From B21-G16 sp003644825 [NCBI: Candidatus Zhuqueibacterota bacterium] (GTDB lineage: Bacteria; SM23-31; B21-G16), in assembly GCA_003644825.1 (NCBI GenBank), contig QNDJ01000050.1, forward strand, positions 1 through 8,417: a stretch of 8,417 nt of DNA, written 5' to 3'. This document shows, in pieces, positions 1-7,168 of the stretch. How positions within the stretch are numbered: position 1 is the first letter of the stretch; each line of letters starts with the position of its first letter. The notes below the pieces were generated by a model. That model made no database searches. It was not told the origin of the DNA and was given only the letters and a program-made list of their open reading frames with translations. The translations under genes were made by a program, and so were the position numbers.

Positions 1-5
1 GTAAC

Positions 6-206
6 ATGGGTTTTGGTTCAATTGGAATGTCAGAACTTATAATAATCTTTACAATAATCCTTTTAATTTTCGGTGGGAAAAAACTTCCTGAACTGGCAAG
101 AGGATTAGGTAAAGGTATTAGAGAGTTCAAAAAAGCAACAAAAGAAGTCCAGCAGGAAATTGACCTTGATGAGCTGGAAGAGGATACCACTAAAAAGAAA
201 GATTGA
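6..206 (+). CDS. tatA: Sec-independent twin-arginine translocase subunit TatA
   Basis: TatA oligomerises in the inner membrane and helps form the passage for folded proteins carrying twin-arginine signal peptides; TatC, its receptor partner, is not in this window. The 66-residue protein shows the full TatA/E layout: a short polar N-terminus, one membrane helix (about residues 9-22), a Phe-Gly hinge (22-23), an amphipathic helix carrying the typical KKLPEL and [10 protein letters not shown] signatures (25-45), and a charged, acidic-then-basic tail. Length is usual for the small TatA class. The ATG at 6 fits the family N-terminus, but only five bases precede it, so the ribosome binding site cannot be judged. 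It is followed without a gap by gatA. TatA and TatE cannot be separated from sequence alone; TatB is unlikely given the short tail. Confidence 0.93.
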   Translation: MGFGSIGMSELIIIFTIILLIFGGKKLPELARGLGKGIREFKKATKEVQQEIDLDELEEDTTKKKD

Positions 207-1684
207 AAAATATATATCGTATTATGGATTTTATCGAACTTAGAAACAAAGTTTACAAGGGAGAATATAGTCTTACTGAAGTTGTTAAAAATACTTTAAA
301 TAAAATATTAATAAACGATAAAAAAATAAACTCTTTTATTACACTTTTTAAGGAAAAAAGCCTTAAAAAAGCAACCGAAGTTGAGAAAAAAATTAAAAAC
401 GGAAATGGGGGCAGGCTTGCTGGACTTATTATAGCTATTAAAGATATTATCTGTATTAAAAACGAAAGAGTAACCTGTGGTTCTAAAATTCTTAAGGATT
501 TTATTTCTCCCTATAATGCCACTGTTATCGAAAAACTTGAGAAAGATGATGCTATAATTATTGGAAAAACGAATATGGATGAATTTGCAATGGGTTCTTC
601 CAATGAAACCTCATACTTCGGTCCGGCAAAAAATCCATGGGATTATGAAAGAGTACCCGGTGGTTCAAGCGGTGGTTCTGCAGCTGCGGTATCTGCTGGT
701 TTTGTTCCAGCAGCCCTCGGCACTGACACCGGGGGCTCTATAAGACAACCTGCTTCGTTTTGTGGAATTGTAGGTTTAAAACCCACTTACGGAAGAGTAT
801 CTCGTTTTGGCCTTGTAGCTTTTGCTTCATCTCTCGATCAGATTGGAACACTGACATCTTCTACAAAAACAACCGCCTATATCCTTCAATCTATTGCCGG
901 ATATGACCCGAAAGACTCCACTTCTGTTAATATTGAAGTACCTGAATATGTTGAACATCTTAATGATTCCATTTCAGAAATAAAAATTGCACTTCCAGTG
1001 GAATACTTCGGAGAGGGGTTAGATAAAGAAATCAGGGAATCCATTTATCAGGTTATAGATAATCTCAAAAAACAAAATATCTTTATAAATGAGGTATCTT
1101 TACCTCATACAGAGTTTGCGATTGCAACCTATTATATCCTTGCTACTGCAGAAGCTTCTTCAAACCTGGCAAGATACGATGGAGCAAGATATGGGTTCAG
1201 ATACGAAAACTCAGATGACCTTGAAGAAATGTATAAAATTACAAGAACAGAAGGTTTCGGTGATGAGGTAAAAAGAAGAATAATGCTTGGCACCTATGTA
1301 TTAAGTGCAGGATATTATGAAGCATACTACAGAAAAGCCCAGAAAGTAAGAAGGCTTATTAAAGAAGATTTCGATAAAGTGTTTAAAGATTATGATTGCA
1401 TTATAACTCCCATTGCGCCTACACCTGCTTTCAAAATAGGAGAGAAAATAGATAATCCCTTAAAAATGTATCTTTCAGATATATACACAATTTCTGTTAA
1501 CCTTGCTGGTTTACCGGGTATATCTATTCCCTGCGGGTTAACATCGAAAAACCTCCCGATAGGTTTACAAATCATCGGAAAACAATTTGATGAACTTACA
1601 ATTTTAAAACTGGCAAATTATATAGAAAATCATATCGTTAAAGAAAATTATCCTGATTTATTCTATGATTACACTTACAAATAA
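203..1684 (+). CDS. gatA: Asp-tRNA(Asn)/Glu-tRNA(Gln) amidotransferase subunit A
   Basis: GatA is the amidase subunit of cytoplasmic GatCAB. It hydrolyses glutamine and delivers ammonia to GatB for conversion of Glu-tRNA(Gln) (and/or Asp-tRNA(Asn)) to the amide form. The amidase-signature triad is intact: Lys80 (IAIKD), cis-Ser155 (PGGSSGGS) and nucleophile Ser179 (DTGGS), one residue off the Staphylococcus aureus numbering as I recall it. Other family blocks are [36 protein letters not shown] and the C-terminal [13 protein letters not shown]. At 493 residues it is full length. The start is uncertain. The TTG at 203 overlaps the tatA stop (TTGA) and aligns well with the S. aureus N-terminus, whereas the ATG at 224 would give 486 residues. 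Neither has a clear Shine-Dalgarno sequence. gatB follows after 15 nt. Confidence 0.97.
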   Translation: MKNIYRIMDFIELRNKVYKGEYSLTEVVKNTLNKILINDKKINSFITLFKEKSLKKATEVEKKIKNGNGGRLAGLIIAIKDIICIKNERVTCGSKILKDFISPYNATVIEKLEKDDAIIIGKTNMDEFAMGSSNETSYFGPAKNPWDYERVPGGSSGGSAAAVSAGFVPAALGTDTGGSIRQPASFCGIVGLKPTYGRVSRFGLVAFASSLDQIGTLTSSTKTTAYILQSIAGYDPKDSTSVNIEVPEYVEHLNDSISEIKIALPVEYFGEGLDKEIRESIYQVIDNLKKQNIFINEVSLPHTEFAIATYYILATAEASSNLARYDGARYGFRYENSDDLEEMYKITRTEGFGDEVKRRIMLGTYVLSAGYYEAYYRKAQKVRRLIKEDFDKVFKDYDCIITPIAPTPAFKIGEKIDNPLKMYLSDIYTISVNLAGLPGISIPCGLTSKNLPIGLQIIGKQFDELTILKLANYIENHIVKENYPDLFYDYTYK

Positions 1685-1699
1685 AAAGTAGGCACCCAG

Positions 1700-3166
1700 A
1701 TGACAGATTCCAGAAACAAATACGAAGCTGTAATAGGTCTGGAAGTTCACGCTCAACTTAAAACAAAATCGAAAATATTTTGCAATTGTCCTAATCTTTT
1801 TGGTAAAGACCCGAATACCCTTGTATGCCCGGTATGTCTGGGACTACCGGGGGTTTTACCTGTACTTAATAAAAAAGCCGTTGAATATTCAATAAAGACT
1901 GCATTAGCCCTGAAATGCAGGGTTGCACCATTTTCAATCTTTGCGAGAAAAAACTATTTTTATCCAGACCTTCCAAAAGGATACCAGATCTCCCAGTTTG
2001 AAGAACCTCTATCAGAAAACGGGTATCTTGAGATTGAAATCGATGGTAACTGGAAGAAAATCCGAATTAAGAGAATTCATATGGAAGAAGATGCTGGTAA
2101 GCTTATCCACCCTGAAGGTGATGAATCTGTAAGCGAATCTAAAATTGATATTAACAGATGCGGTGTTCCCCTTATAGAAATAGTAAGTGAACCAGACATT
2201 ACAACACCAGTTGAAGCTCATCTTTACCTGAAAAAACTTAAACAGGTGCTTAGCTATCTTGATATTTCTGATTGTAATATGGAAGAAGGAAGCCTCAGAT
2301 GCGACGCAAATGTTTCAATAAGAAAAAAAGGCGAAAAATCCCTCGGAGTAAAAACAGAAGTTAAAAACCTGAACTCTTTTAAAAATGTTGAAAAAGCTCT
2401 TGATTTTGAAATAAACAGACAGAAAAAAATCCTTGAACAGGGTGGCCATATCCTGCAGGAAACTCTTTACTGGGATGCAAGAAAAAATCAAGCTTTTATT
2501 ATGAGAAGGAAAGAATATTCTGACGATTACAGATATTTTCCTGAACCTGATTTGATTCCGTTAAAAGTTTCAACTGAATGGATAGAAAAAATAAGAAAAA
2601 CTATTCCTGAACTCCCAAACGAAAAAAAGAAAAGATTGATTAAGCAATATAACATACCCTCATACAACGCAGAAATTTTAATAGATTCAAAAGAGCTTGC
2701 GGATTACTTTGAAAAATGCACAAAATTTTGCAGTGATTACAGAACTCTTTCTAACTGGATAATTGGAGATGTTTTATATATTCTGAATGAGAAAAAAATT
2801 TCCATAACCGAATTCAGGATACCACCCGAGTTCCTTGGAACTATGGTAAAACTGATTGAAAACAAAACAATAAGTGGAAAAATCGCAAAAGAGGTTTTTG
2901 AAGAAATGTTAAAAACAGGAAAATCCCCTGAAGATATTGTGAAAACGAAAAACCTTATTCAACTTACTGATGAAGATAAAATTTCTGATATAATCGAAAC
3001 TGTTCTAAAGGAAAATAAAGAAGAACTTGAAAAATATCTAAATGGAAAAGAAAAGCTTTTTGGATTTTTTATTGGACAGATTATGAAGAAAACCAGGGGA
3101 AAGGCAAATCCTCAAATTGTAAACAAATTATTGAAAAATAAACTGGATAGGTTAAAGGAAAAGTAA
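1700..3166 (+). CDS. gatB: Asp-tRNA(Asn)/Glu-tRNA(Gln) amidotransferase subunit B
   Basis: GatB phosphorylates the carboxylate of mischarged Glu-tRNA(Gln)/Asp-tRNA(Asn) with ATP and completes transamidation using ammonia from GatA. The 488-residue protein has the N-terminal cradle domain signature YEAVIGLEVHAQL, with metal/catalytic-region Glu15 and His17. It also has RKNYFYPDLPKGYQISQ, HMEEDAGK (127-134), PLIEIVSEPD, MEEGSLRCDANVS and SDDYRYFPEPDL. The C-terminal helical and YqeY-like tail ends in GQIMKKTRGKANPQIVNKLL. Cys28, Cys30, Cys43 and Cys46 form a CxC...CxxC cluster like the structural zinc site in many GatB proteins; from memory the S. aureus protein lacks it. The start at 1700 is preceded by a partial Shine-Dalgarno sequence (GTAGG, 7 nt spacing). 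thrC begins one nucleotide after the stop. Confidence 0.97.
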   Translation: MTDSRNKYEAVIGLEVHAQLKTKSKIFCNCPNLFGKDPNTLVCPVCLGLPGVLPVLNKKAVEYSIKTALALKCRVAPFSIFARKNYFYPDLPKGYQISQFEEPLSENGYLEIEIDGNWKKIRIKRIHMEEDAGKLIHPEGDESVSESKIDINRCGVPLIEIVSEPDITTPVEAHLYLKKLKQVLSYLDISDCNMEEGSLRCDANVSIRKKGEKSLGVKTEVKNLNSFKNVEKALDFEINRQKKILEQGGHILQETLYWDARKNQAFIMRRKEYSDDYRYFPEPDLIPLKVSTEWIEKIRKTIPELPNEKKKRLIKQYNIPSYNAEILIDSKELADYFEKCTKFCSDYRTLSNWIIGDVLYILNEKKISITEFRIPPEFLGTMVKLIENKTISGKIAKEVFEEMLKTGKSPEDIVKTKNLIQLTDEDKISDIIETVLKENKEELEKYLNGKEKLFGFFIGQIMKKTRGKANPQIVNKLLKNKLDRLKEK

Positions 3167-3167
3167 A

Positions 3168-4346
3168 ATGAAATCTTTTGTGAAAGAGCTCGAATGTTCA
3201 AAATGTGGAAAAAGGTATGACCCCGAATCATTGATCAATTTGTGTGAATGTGGATCGCCTATTTTTGTAAGATATGACCTTCAATTAATAAAAACAAAAT
3301 TGAAAAAAGAGGATTTAAGCAAACGTAACTCTGATATGTGGAGATACAGGGAATTTTTACCTCTAATAAATGATAAAAATATAATATCAATGGGTGAGGG
3401 ATTTACTCCTTTACTTAAAGCAGAAAATCTTGGTAAATATTTCGGGTTAGAAAATTTATACCTAAAGGATGAAACAATAAATCCCACAGGTTCTTTTAAA
3501 GCTCGGGGGTTAGCCTGTGCAATATCCAGAGCAAAAGAATTGGGTGTAAAAAAAATAAGCCTTCCAACCGCAGGAAATGCTGGTGGAGCAGCAGCGGCTT
3601 ATGCTGCAAAAGGTGGATTAAAATCTCTTATTGCTATGCCTGAAAATACTCCTTCTGCTTTCAAATTAGAGGTAATTAATTATGGTGCTGAAGTAATATT
3701 TACTGAAGGCTCAATTATAGATGCAGGAAAAAAATTAAGTGAAAGAAGGGAAAAAGAAGACTGGTTTGATTTATCGACCTTAAAAGAACCTTACAGGCTG
3801 GAAGGAAAAAAAACAATGGGAATTGAGCTCGCTGAACAACTAAACTGGAACCTGCCGGATGTGATAATATACCCAACCGGTGGTGGAACAGGATTAATAG
3901 GTATGTGGAAAGCTTTTAATGAACTTGAACAAATCGGCTGGATTAATTCACAAAAACCGAGAATGGTTTCTGTTCAGGCAGAAGGATGTGCACCAATTGT
4001 TAAAGCTTTTAATGAAGGAAAAGAAAAAGCAGAAGAATGGCAAAACCCGAAAACCATAGCCGCAGGTTTAAGGGTCCCTAAAGCTGTAGGAGATTTTCTT
4101 ATGTTAAAGGTTCTGAAGGAAAGCTCGGGAACTGCTGTTGCTGTCCCTGAAAATGAAATAATATCCGGAATAAAAGAGATAGCTTCCAGAGAAGGAATCT
4201 TTACATCACCTGAATGTGGTGCATTATATTCGGCTCTTAAAATACTTATTGACAAAAAATTCGTAAAGAAAACTGATAAAATAATTTTATTTTTAACAGG
4301 AAGTGGATTCAAATATGTTGATTCCATTTCCTCATTTTATATTTAA
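3168..4346 (+). CDS. thrC: threonine synthase (PLP-dependent, N-terminal zinc ribbon type)
   Basis: This is probably the last step of threonine synthesis, O-phosphohomoserine to threonine. The 392-residue fold-type II PLP enzyme has these parts: a short N-terminal zinc ribbon with Cys10, Cys13, Cys26 and Cys28; MGEGFTPLL (75-83); NPTGSFKARG with Schiff-base Lys111; the AGNAGG substrate loop (136-140); the glycine-rich PLP-phosphate loop TGGGTG (237-242); and LTGSG near the C-terminus, whose Thr would contact the PLP ring nitrogen. The zinc-ribbon form is common in archaea and many bacteria and is shorter than the E. coli ThrC type. The start is supported by AAAGG 9 nt upstream, inside the end of gatB. 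No hom or thrB lies nearby, so related enzymes such as a threonine-dehydratase-like or cysteate-synthase-like lyase are not fully excluded. Confidence 0.9.
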   Translation: MKSFVKELECSKCGKRYDPESLINLCECGSPIFVRYDLQLIKTKLKKEDLSKRNSDMWRYREFLPLINDKNIISMGEGFTPLLKAENLGKYFGLENLYLKDETINPTGSFKARGLACAISRAKELGVKKISLPTAGNAGGAAAAYAAKGGLKSLIAMPENTPSAFKLEVINYGAEVIFTEGSIIDAGKKLSERREKEDWFDLSTLKEPYRLEGKKTMGIELAEQLNWNLPDVIIYPTGGGTGLIGMWKAFNELEQIGWINSQKPRMVSVQAEGCAPIVKAFNEGKEKAEEWQNPKTIAAGLRVPKAVGDFLMLKVLKESSGTAVAVPENEIISGIKEIASREGIFTSPECGALYSALKILIDKKFVKKTDKIILFLTGSGFKYVDSISSFYI

Positions 4347-4368
4347 TTCTGAGTTTTTTTACATTACA

Positions 4369-5925
4369 ATGAGCCCTGATAAAAAAATTGACCTCGTCGA
4401 TAAACCTGGAGAAGGTATAAATAATCTGGAAAAAGCAAGGGAATTTAAACAAGCCCAGAACCATTCAAAAGCAAAAGAGTTTGCAAGTTATGAACTTGAG
4501 AAAAAATTAAAATACAAAAACTTCGATGATGCTTTAAAAATATGCAAAGAATTTAACCTGCCAAGAGAGAAGTTTCTGGATGCGTGCATTTCTGAATTCA
4601 ACCTCAAAGTAAAAAGTGGAAGTTATAGAAAAGCAATATCCTTCGGGGAAAAATATGGTATTCCTCCTGAAAAAATGTATGATGCAGCCTTTTTTCTTTT
4701 TAAAGACTGTATAAAAAATACCAGATTACAGGAAGCTATCCGATTAAAGGATAAATACAAGCTAAAACTTGAACAGATTCAGGAAATTGTGATACCTCTA
4801 TACCACGAAACAATGTATTTAGGACAGGTAGAAAAAGGTAAACAAATCGCTCAGGACTACAGGTTGCCCGAAGAAGTCATCATTTCAGGAGTAGAAAAAG
4901 CTTTCAAAAAATTTCTTATTATAGATAACTTTGAAAATGCCAGATTACTAAAAAATGAATATAAACTTCCTCCTGAAAAAATCATTCCTGAAGCTATGAA
5001 AGCATTTATACGGCTTATGGTTAAAAAATCCTTTGAAGATGCAGCTCAATTTTGTATAGATTTTGGTTTACCTAAAGAAAGGCTAAACGAAGCGGGTATA
5101 AAAGCTATAGAACAAAAACTGATAAGAGGAAAAATAAAAGAAGCTCAGGAGCTTCGGGATAAATATAACATTCCTTTTGAAAATCTTAAAAATTATATAG
5201 TAACAAACTTTGACCTTGCAATCAAAAAAGGAAAGTACGAATTAGCCTATGAAATTAAAAAAGGATTCGGACTGGAACCCGAAGTAACCCATCCAATTAT
5301 TAAACCTCTATTTGTAGTGAAAATGAAAGGCGGCAGTTATGACAGAGCAATACAGCTCAAAAACGAATATGGATTAACACCGGATATAACTTATGAGTAC
5401 GCTATTGATGTTTTTGGAAACTCTCTTTCAAGGGGAAATTTCAAAAGAGCAAAATTGATGAAAAATGAATTTGAAATACCAGAAGAAAAAGCCCTTCCAA
5501 AAATCTTATCAGAGTTTGACTCTAAAATGAAAGGAAACAGATTTGACCTCGCTCTACAGCTATCCAAAGAATTTAAGTTATCTCAGGATAAAATTCTACC
5601 TATTGTTAAAAAACACTATGATGAAAACTTAAATAAAAAGCTTCTTGAAAGAGCTATTTATATGGGAAAAGATTTTAAACTGCCTCTTGAACTGCTTCAA
5701 AAAACTGCCTGGGAAGTCTTCAATACTAAAATGAAATCAGGAAAATATAGAGAGGCTTCACTAATCTGTAAAGATTTTAACCTTCCAAAAGACAAAATTA
5801 AAGAAAAAGTTACAGCCTATATCAAATTCTATGAAAACAAAAAAAATAAGTACATCGCAAGTGTTATCAAAAAAGAATTCAAAATGGAAAAAAAGAGATT
5901 GTTTTCTAAAATACTCGGAAGATAA
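4369..5925 (+). CDS. hypothetical protein built of 34-residue helical repeats (TPR/PPR-like solenoid)
   Basis: I do not recognise this as a named family. From the ATG at 4369 it is 518 residues: a polar lead-in with one probable helix (1-50), 13 contiguous 34-residue units (51-492) and a truncated 14th (493-518). Each unit reads as two amphipathic helices joined by a short Leu-Pro turn. There is no signal peptide or membrane segment, so it is likely cytoplasmic. My hand count gives about 106 Lys+Arg against about 76 Asp+Glu, a strongly basic protein. No enzymatic motif is seen; a scaffold or nucleic-acid-binding role is inference only. The ATG at 4369 lies 22 nt after the thrC stop. In-frame GTG (4303) and ATG (4315) starts exist but would overlap thrC and add a hydrophobic stretch unlike the rest. 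It is probably the last gene of the tatA-gatAB-thrC transcript. Confidence 0.85.
   Translation: MSPDKKIDLVDKPGEGINNLEKAREFKQAQNHSKAKEFASYELEKKLKYKNFDDALKICKEFNLPREKFLDACISEFNLKVKSGSYRKAISFGEKYGIPPEKMYDAAFFLFKDCIKNTRLQEAIRLKDKYKLKLEQIQEIVIPLYHETMYLGQVEKGKQIAQDYRLPEEVIISGVEKAFKKFLIIDNFENARLLKNEYKLPPEKIIPEAMKAFIRLMVKKSFEDAAQFCIDFGLPKERLNEAGIKAIEQKLIRGKIKEAQELRDKYNIPFENLKNYIVTNFDLAIKKGKYELAYEIKKGFGLEPEVTHPIIKPLFVVKMKGGSYDRAIQLKNEYGLTPDITYEYAIDVFGNSLSRGNFKRAKLMKNEFEIPEEKALPKILSEFDSKMKGNRFDLALQLSKEFKLSQDKILPIVKKHYDENLNKKLLERAIYMGKDFKLPLELLQKTAWEVFNTKMKSGKYREASLICKDFNLPKDKIKEKVTAYIKFYENKKNKYIASVIKKEFKMEKKRLFSKILGR
4519..5922 (+). repeat. 13.8 tandem coding repeats of 102 bp (34 residues)
   Basis: Units start at 4519 and every 102 bp after that (4621, 4723, 4825 and so on to 5743). 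A partial last unit of 26 residues begins at 5845. Phase is perfect throughout, with no indel. Column 5 is Ala in 13 of 14 units (Gly in unit 4). Column 12 is Phe or Tyr in all 14. Column 14 is Leu, Ile or Met in all 14. Column 15 is Pro in 9 of 14. Column 17 is Glu or Asp in 13 of 14. Column 27 is Phe or Tyr in 11 of 13. Columns 2, 8 and 31 are almost always hydrophobic or aromatic, and Gly is the commonest residue at column 34 (7 of 13). The repeat is clear in protein but diverged in DNA, so it is an old structural repeat and not a recent expansion. Confidence 0.92.
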
Positions 5926-6181
5926 ACAATAAACCCCCATCTTCTCAAATCACAATCAATAAAATTTATTCAAAAAAACATTGGCATTATTAACGGTATA
6001 TCAAACGTCTTTACTTAAAAATTGTTTAGCTTTAATTCGATAATTTTCTGATTAGTATTAATGCTATCACAAATTATGAGTATTCGAGGTTCCTGATGGC
6101 AGATAAAAAGTTATCTATTATGCAATGAATTTCTATAACTGGACTTAACTTTAGTCCTTCAATCCTGTTTTTCAGGGGTCG
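5926..6181. other. AT-rich intergenic region between convergent transcripts
   Basis: This 256-nt gap lies between the repeat-protein gene (+) and galE (-). I find no full-size gene, tRNA or CRISPR repeat in it. It contains an AT palindrome at 5958-5970 (AATAAA-A-TTTATT). It also contains three short inverted repeats close together: 6101-6116 (6-bp arms, 4-nt loop), 6141-6157 (GGACT/AGTCC arms, 7-nt loop) and 6164-6176 (CCTG/CAGG arms, T5 loop). A 10-codon frame with a good Shine-Dalgarno sequence starts at 6096. No canonical sigma-70 promoter pair with proper spacing was found on either strand. Confidence 0.6.
6086..6128 (+). other. possible mini-ORF (10 codons) with Shine-Dalgarno sequence
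   Basis: GAGG at 6086-6089 lies 6 nt before an ATG at 6096, which opens a frame reading MADKKLSIMQ and stops at TGA 6126-6128. The start context is better than that of several real genes here, and the peptide resembles the beginning of an ordinary protein. It could be the surviving 5' tip of a decayed gene, a very short peptide, or chance. Nothing downstream on this strand continues it in another frame for more than about a dozen codons. Low confidence. Confidence 0.2.
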
Positions 6182-6190
6182 TTATTTTTT
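6164..6190 (+). terminator. weak candidate terminator for the + strand operon
   Basis: A 4-bp GC-containing stem (CCTG/CAGG, T5 loop, 6164-6176) is followed after 8 nt by a T-rich stretch (6182-6190) that overlaps the last codons of galE. The stem is short and the T run is not immediately adjacent, so it is a poor match to an intrinsic terminator. It is, however, the best-placed candidate on the + strand between 5925 and galE. A second weak one, ACCC/GGGT plus eight T (6193-6211), lies inside the galE coding end and may be only its AAA-AAC-CCC codons read backwards. Confidence 0.25.
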
Positions 6191-7168
6191 ATACCCATTG
6201 GGGTTTTTTTTATGCCATTTCCATGCACTCTGGATTATATTATATATATCAGAATGCAAAGGTTTCCATCCGAGAATACTGGAGATTTTCTCGGAACTTG
6301 CCACCAGCTTTGCAGGGTCACCAGACCTTCGTCCAACGATGGATTCTGGTATTGGATGCCCCGTTATCTTTCTTGAAATTTCTATGATTTCCTTAACAGA
6401 ATATCCTTCACCATTTCCAAGGTTAAAAATATCAGATTTCTTTTCTTTCAACAGGTATTCTAAAGCTAAAATATGAGCATTTGCCAGGTCAGTCACATGA
6501 ATGTAGTCCCTTATACAGGTGCCGTCCGGAGTAGTATAATCATCTCCAAAAATATTAATTTTATCTATTTTGTTCAGGGCAACCTTTAAAACAAGAGGAA
6601 TAAGATGGGTTTCAGGGCTATGGTCTTCCCCAATATCACCGCTTTCGTCTGCCCCTGCAGCATTAAAATATCTTAATGATATATATTTTAAGTTATAAGC
6701 ATTCTCATAGTATTCGAGTATTTTTTCAAATATATATTTTGTAGCACCATAAGGACTCACAGGATTTATCGGATGTTTTTCATCAATGGGTATGTATACA
6801 GGTTCACCGTATACTGCACAGGAAGAAGAAAAAATTATCTTTCTTACATCGTGTTCAAGCATAACTTTCAAAAGATTCAGGGAATTTACGATATTGTTAT
6901 AAAAATATTTTTGAGGATTTTTTACTGATTCCTCAACATAACAGCTTGCAGCAAAGTGTATCACAATATCAAACTTATTTTTAAGAAAAACTCTTTCAAG
7001 AAAATTACAATCCCCTATATCACCTTTAATAAATTCACCATTTTTGATGGATTCTCTGTGCCCTTCCGATAGATTATCAACAACAACTGGGTTGTAATTT
7101 TTAAGGAATAACTGTTTTACAGTATGAGAACCTATATAACCTGCTCCACCTGTTATTAGAACATTCAT
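6182..7168 (-). CDS. galE: UDP-glucose 4-epimerase
   Basis: GalE interconverts UDP-glucose and UDP-galactose through a tightly bound NAD, supplying galactose residues for surface glycans. The 328-residue extended short-chain dehydrogenase has the Rossmann motif GGAGYIG (7-13), HFAA after the fourth strand (71-74), and the catalytic Ser116 in FSSSCAVYG. It also has the YxxxK pair Tyr140/Lys144, LRYFNAAGAD, RDYIHVTDLA, FNLGNGEGYSV, RSGDPAKLVASS and a C-terminal SAWKWHKKNPNGY that I recall from Bacillus-type GalE. The position matching E. coli Tyr299 appears to be Leu, so activity on N-acetylated sugars cannot be predicted. Its ATG overlaps the preceding gene's stop by 4 nt (ATGA), and AAGGAG lies 4 nt upstream, so the two are translationally coupled. 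It is the last gene of the minus-strand block. Confidence 0.95.
   Translation of the reverse strand: MNVLITGGAGYIGSHTVKQLFLKNYNPVVVDNLSEGHRESIKNGEFIKGDIGDCNFLERVFLKNKFDIVIHFAASCYVEESVKNPQKYFYNNIVNSLNLLKVMLEHDVRKIIFSSSCAVYGEPVYIPIDEKHPINPVSPYGATKYIFEKILEYYENAYNLKYISLRYFNAAGADESGDIGEDHSPETHLIPLVLKVALNKIDKINIFGDDYTTPDGTCIRDYIHVTDLANAHILALEYLLKEKKSDIFNLGNGEGYSVKEIIEISRKITGHPIPESIVGRRSGDPAKLVASSEKISSILGWKPLHSDIYNIIQSAWKWHKKNPNGYKK

Noticed and set aside
3974-4327. 117-codon reading frame on the minus strand
   Set aside because: It lies wholly opposite thrC, which has intact catalytic motifs; the translated product shows no recognisable domain.
4519-5922. Calling the repeats canonical TPR or PPR
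   Set aside because: The length fits, but the helix B length, the invariant aromatic at column 12 and the placement of Pro differ from both consensus patterns.
6022-6044. Promoter-like TTGTTT and GATAAT
   Set aside because: The spacer is only 11 nt, far from the 16-18 nt needed, and the region is AT-rich enough to produce such hexamers by chance.
6081-6100. T-loop-like GAGGTTCCTG suggesting a tRNA remnant
   Set aside because: No matching anticodon arm, acceptor stem or CCA end is found around it; GAGG is better explained as a Shine-Dalgarno sequence for the ATG at 6096.
6141-6180. CRISPR repeat or mobile-element end
   Set aside because: The inverted repeat GGACT/AGTCC occurs once only, with no direct repeats, spacers or transposase nearby.
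6198-6476. 92-codon reading frame on the plus strand
   Set aside because: It is a shadow of the galE 3' half, with no Shine-Dalgarno sequence or domain signal.
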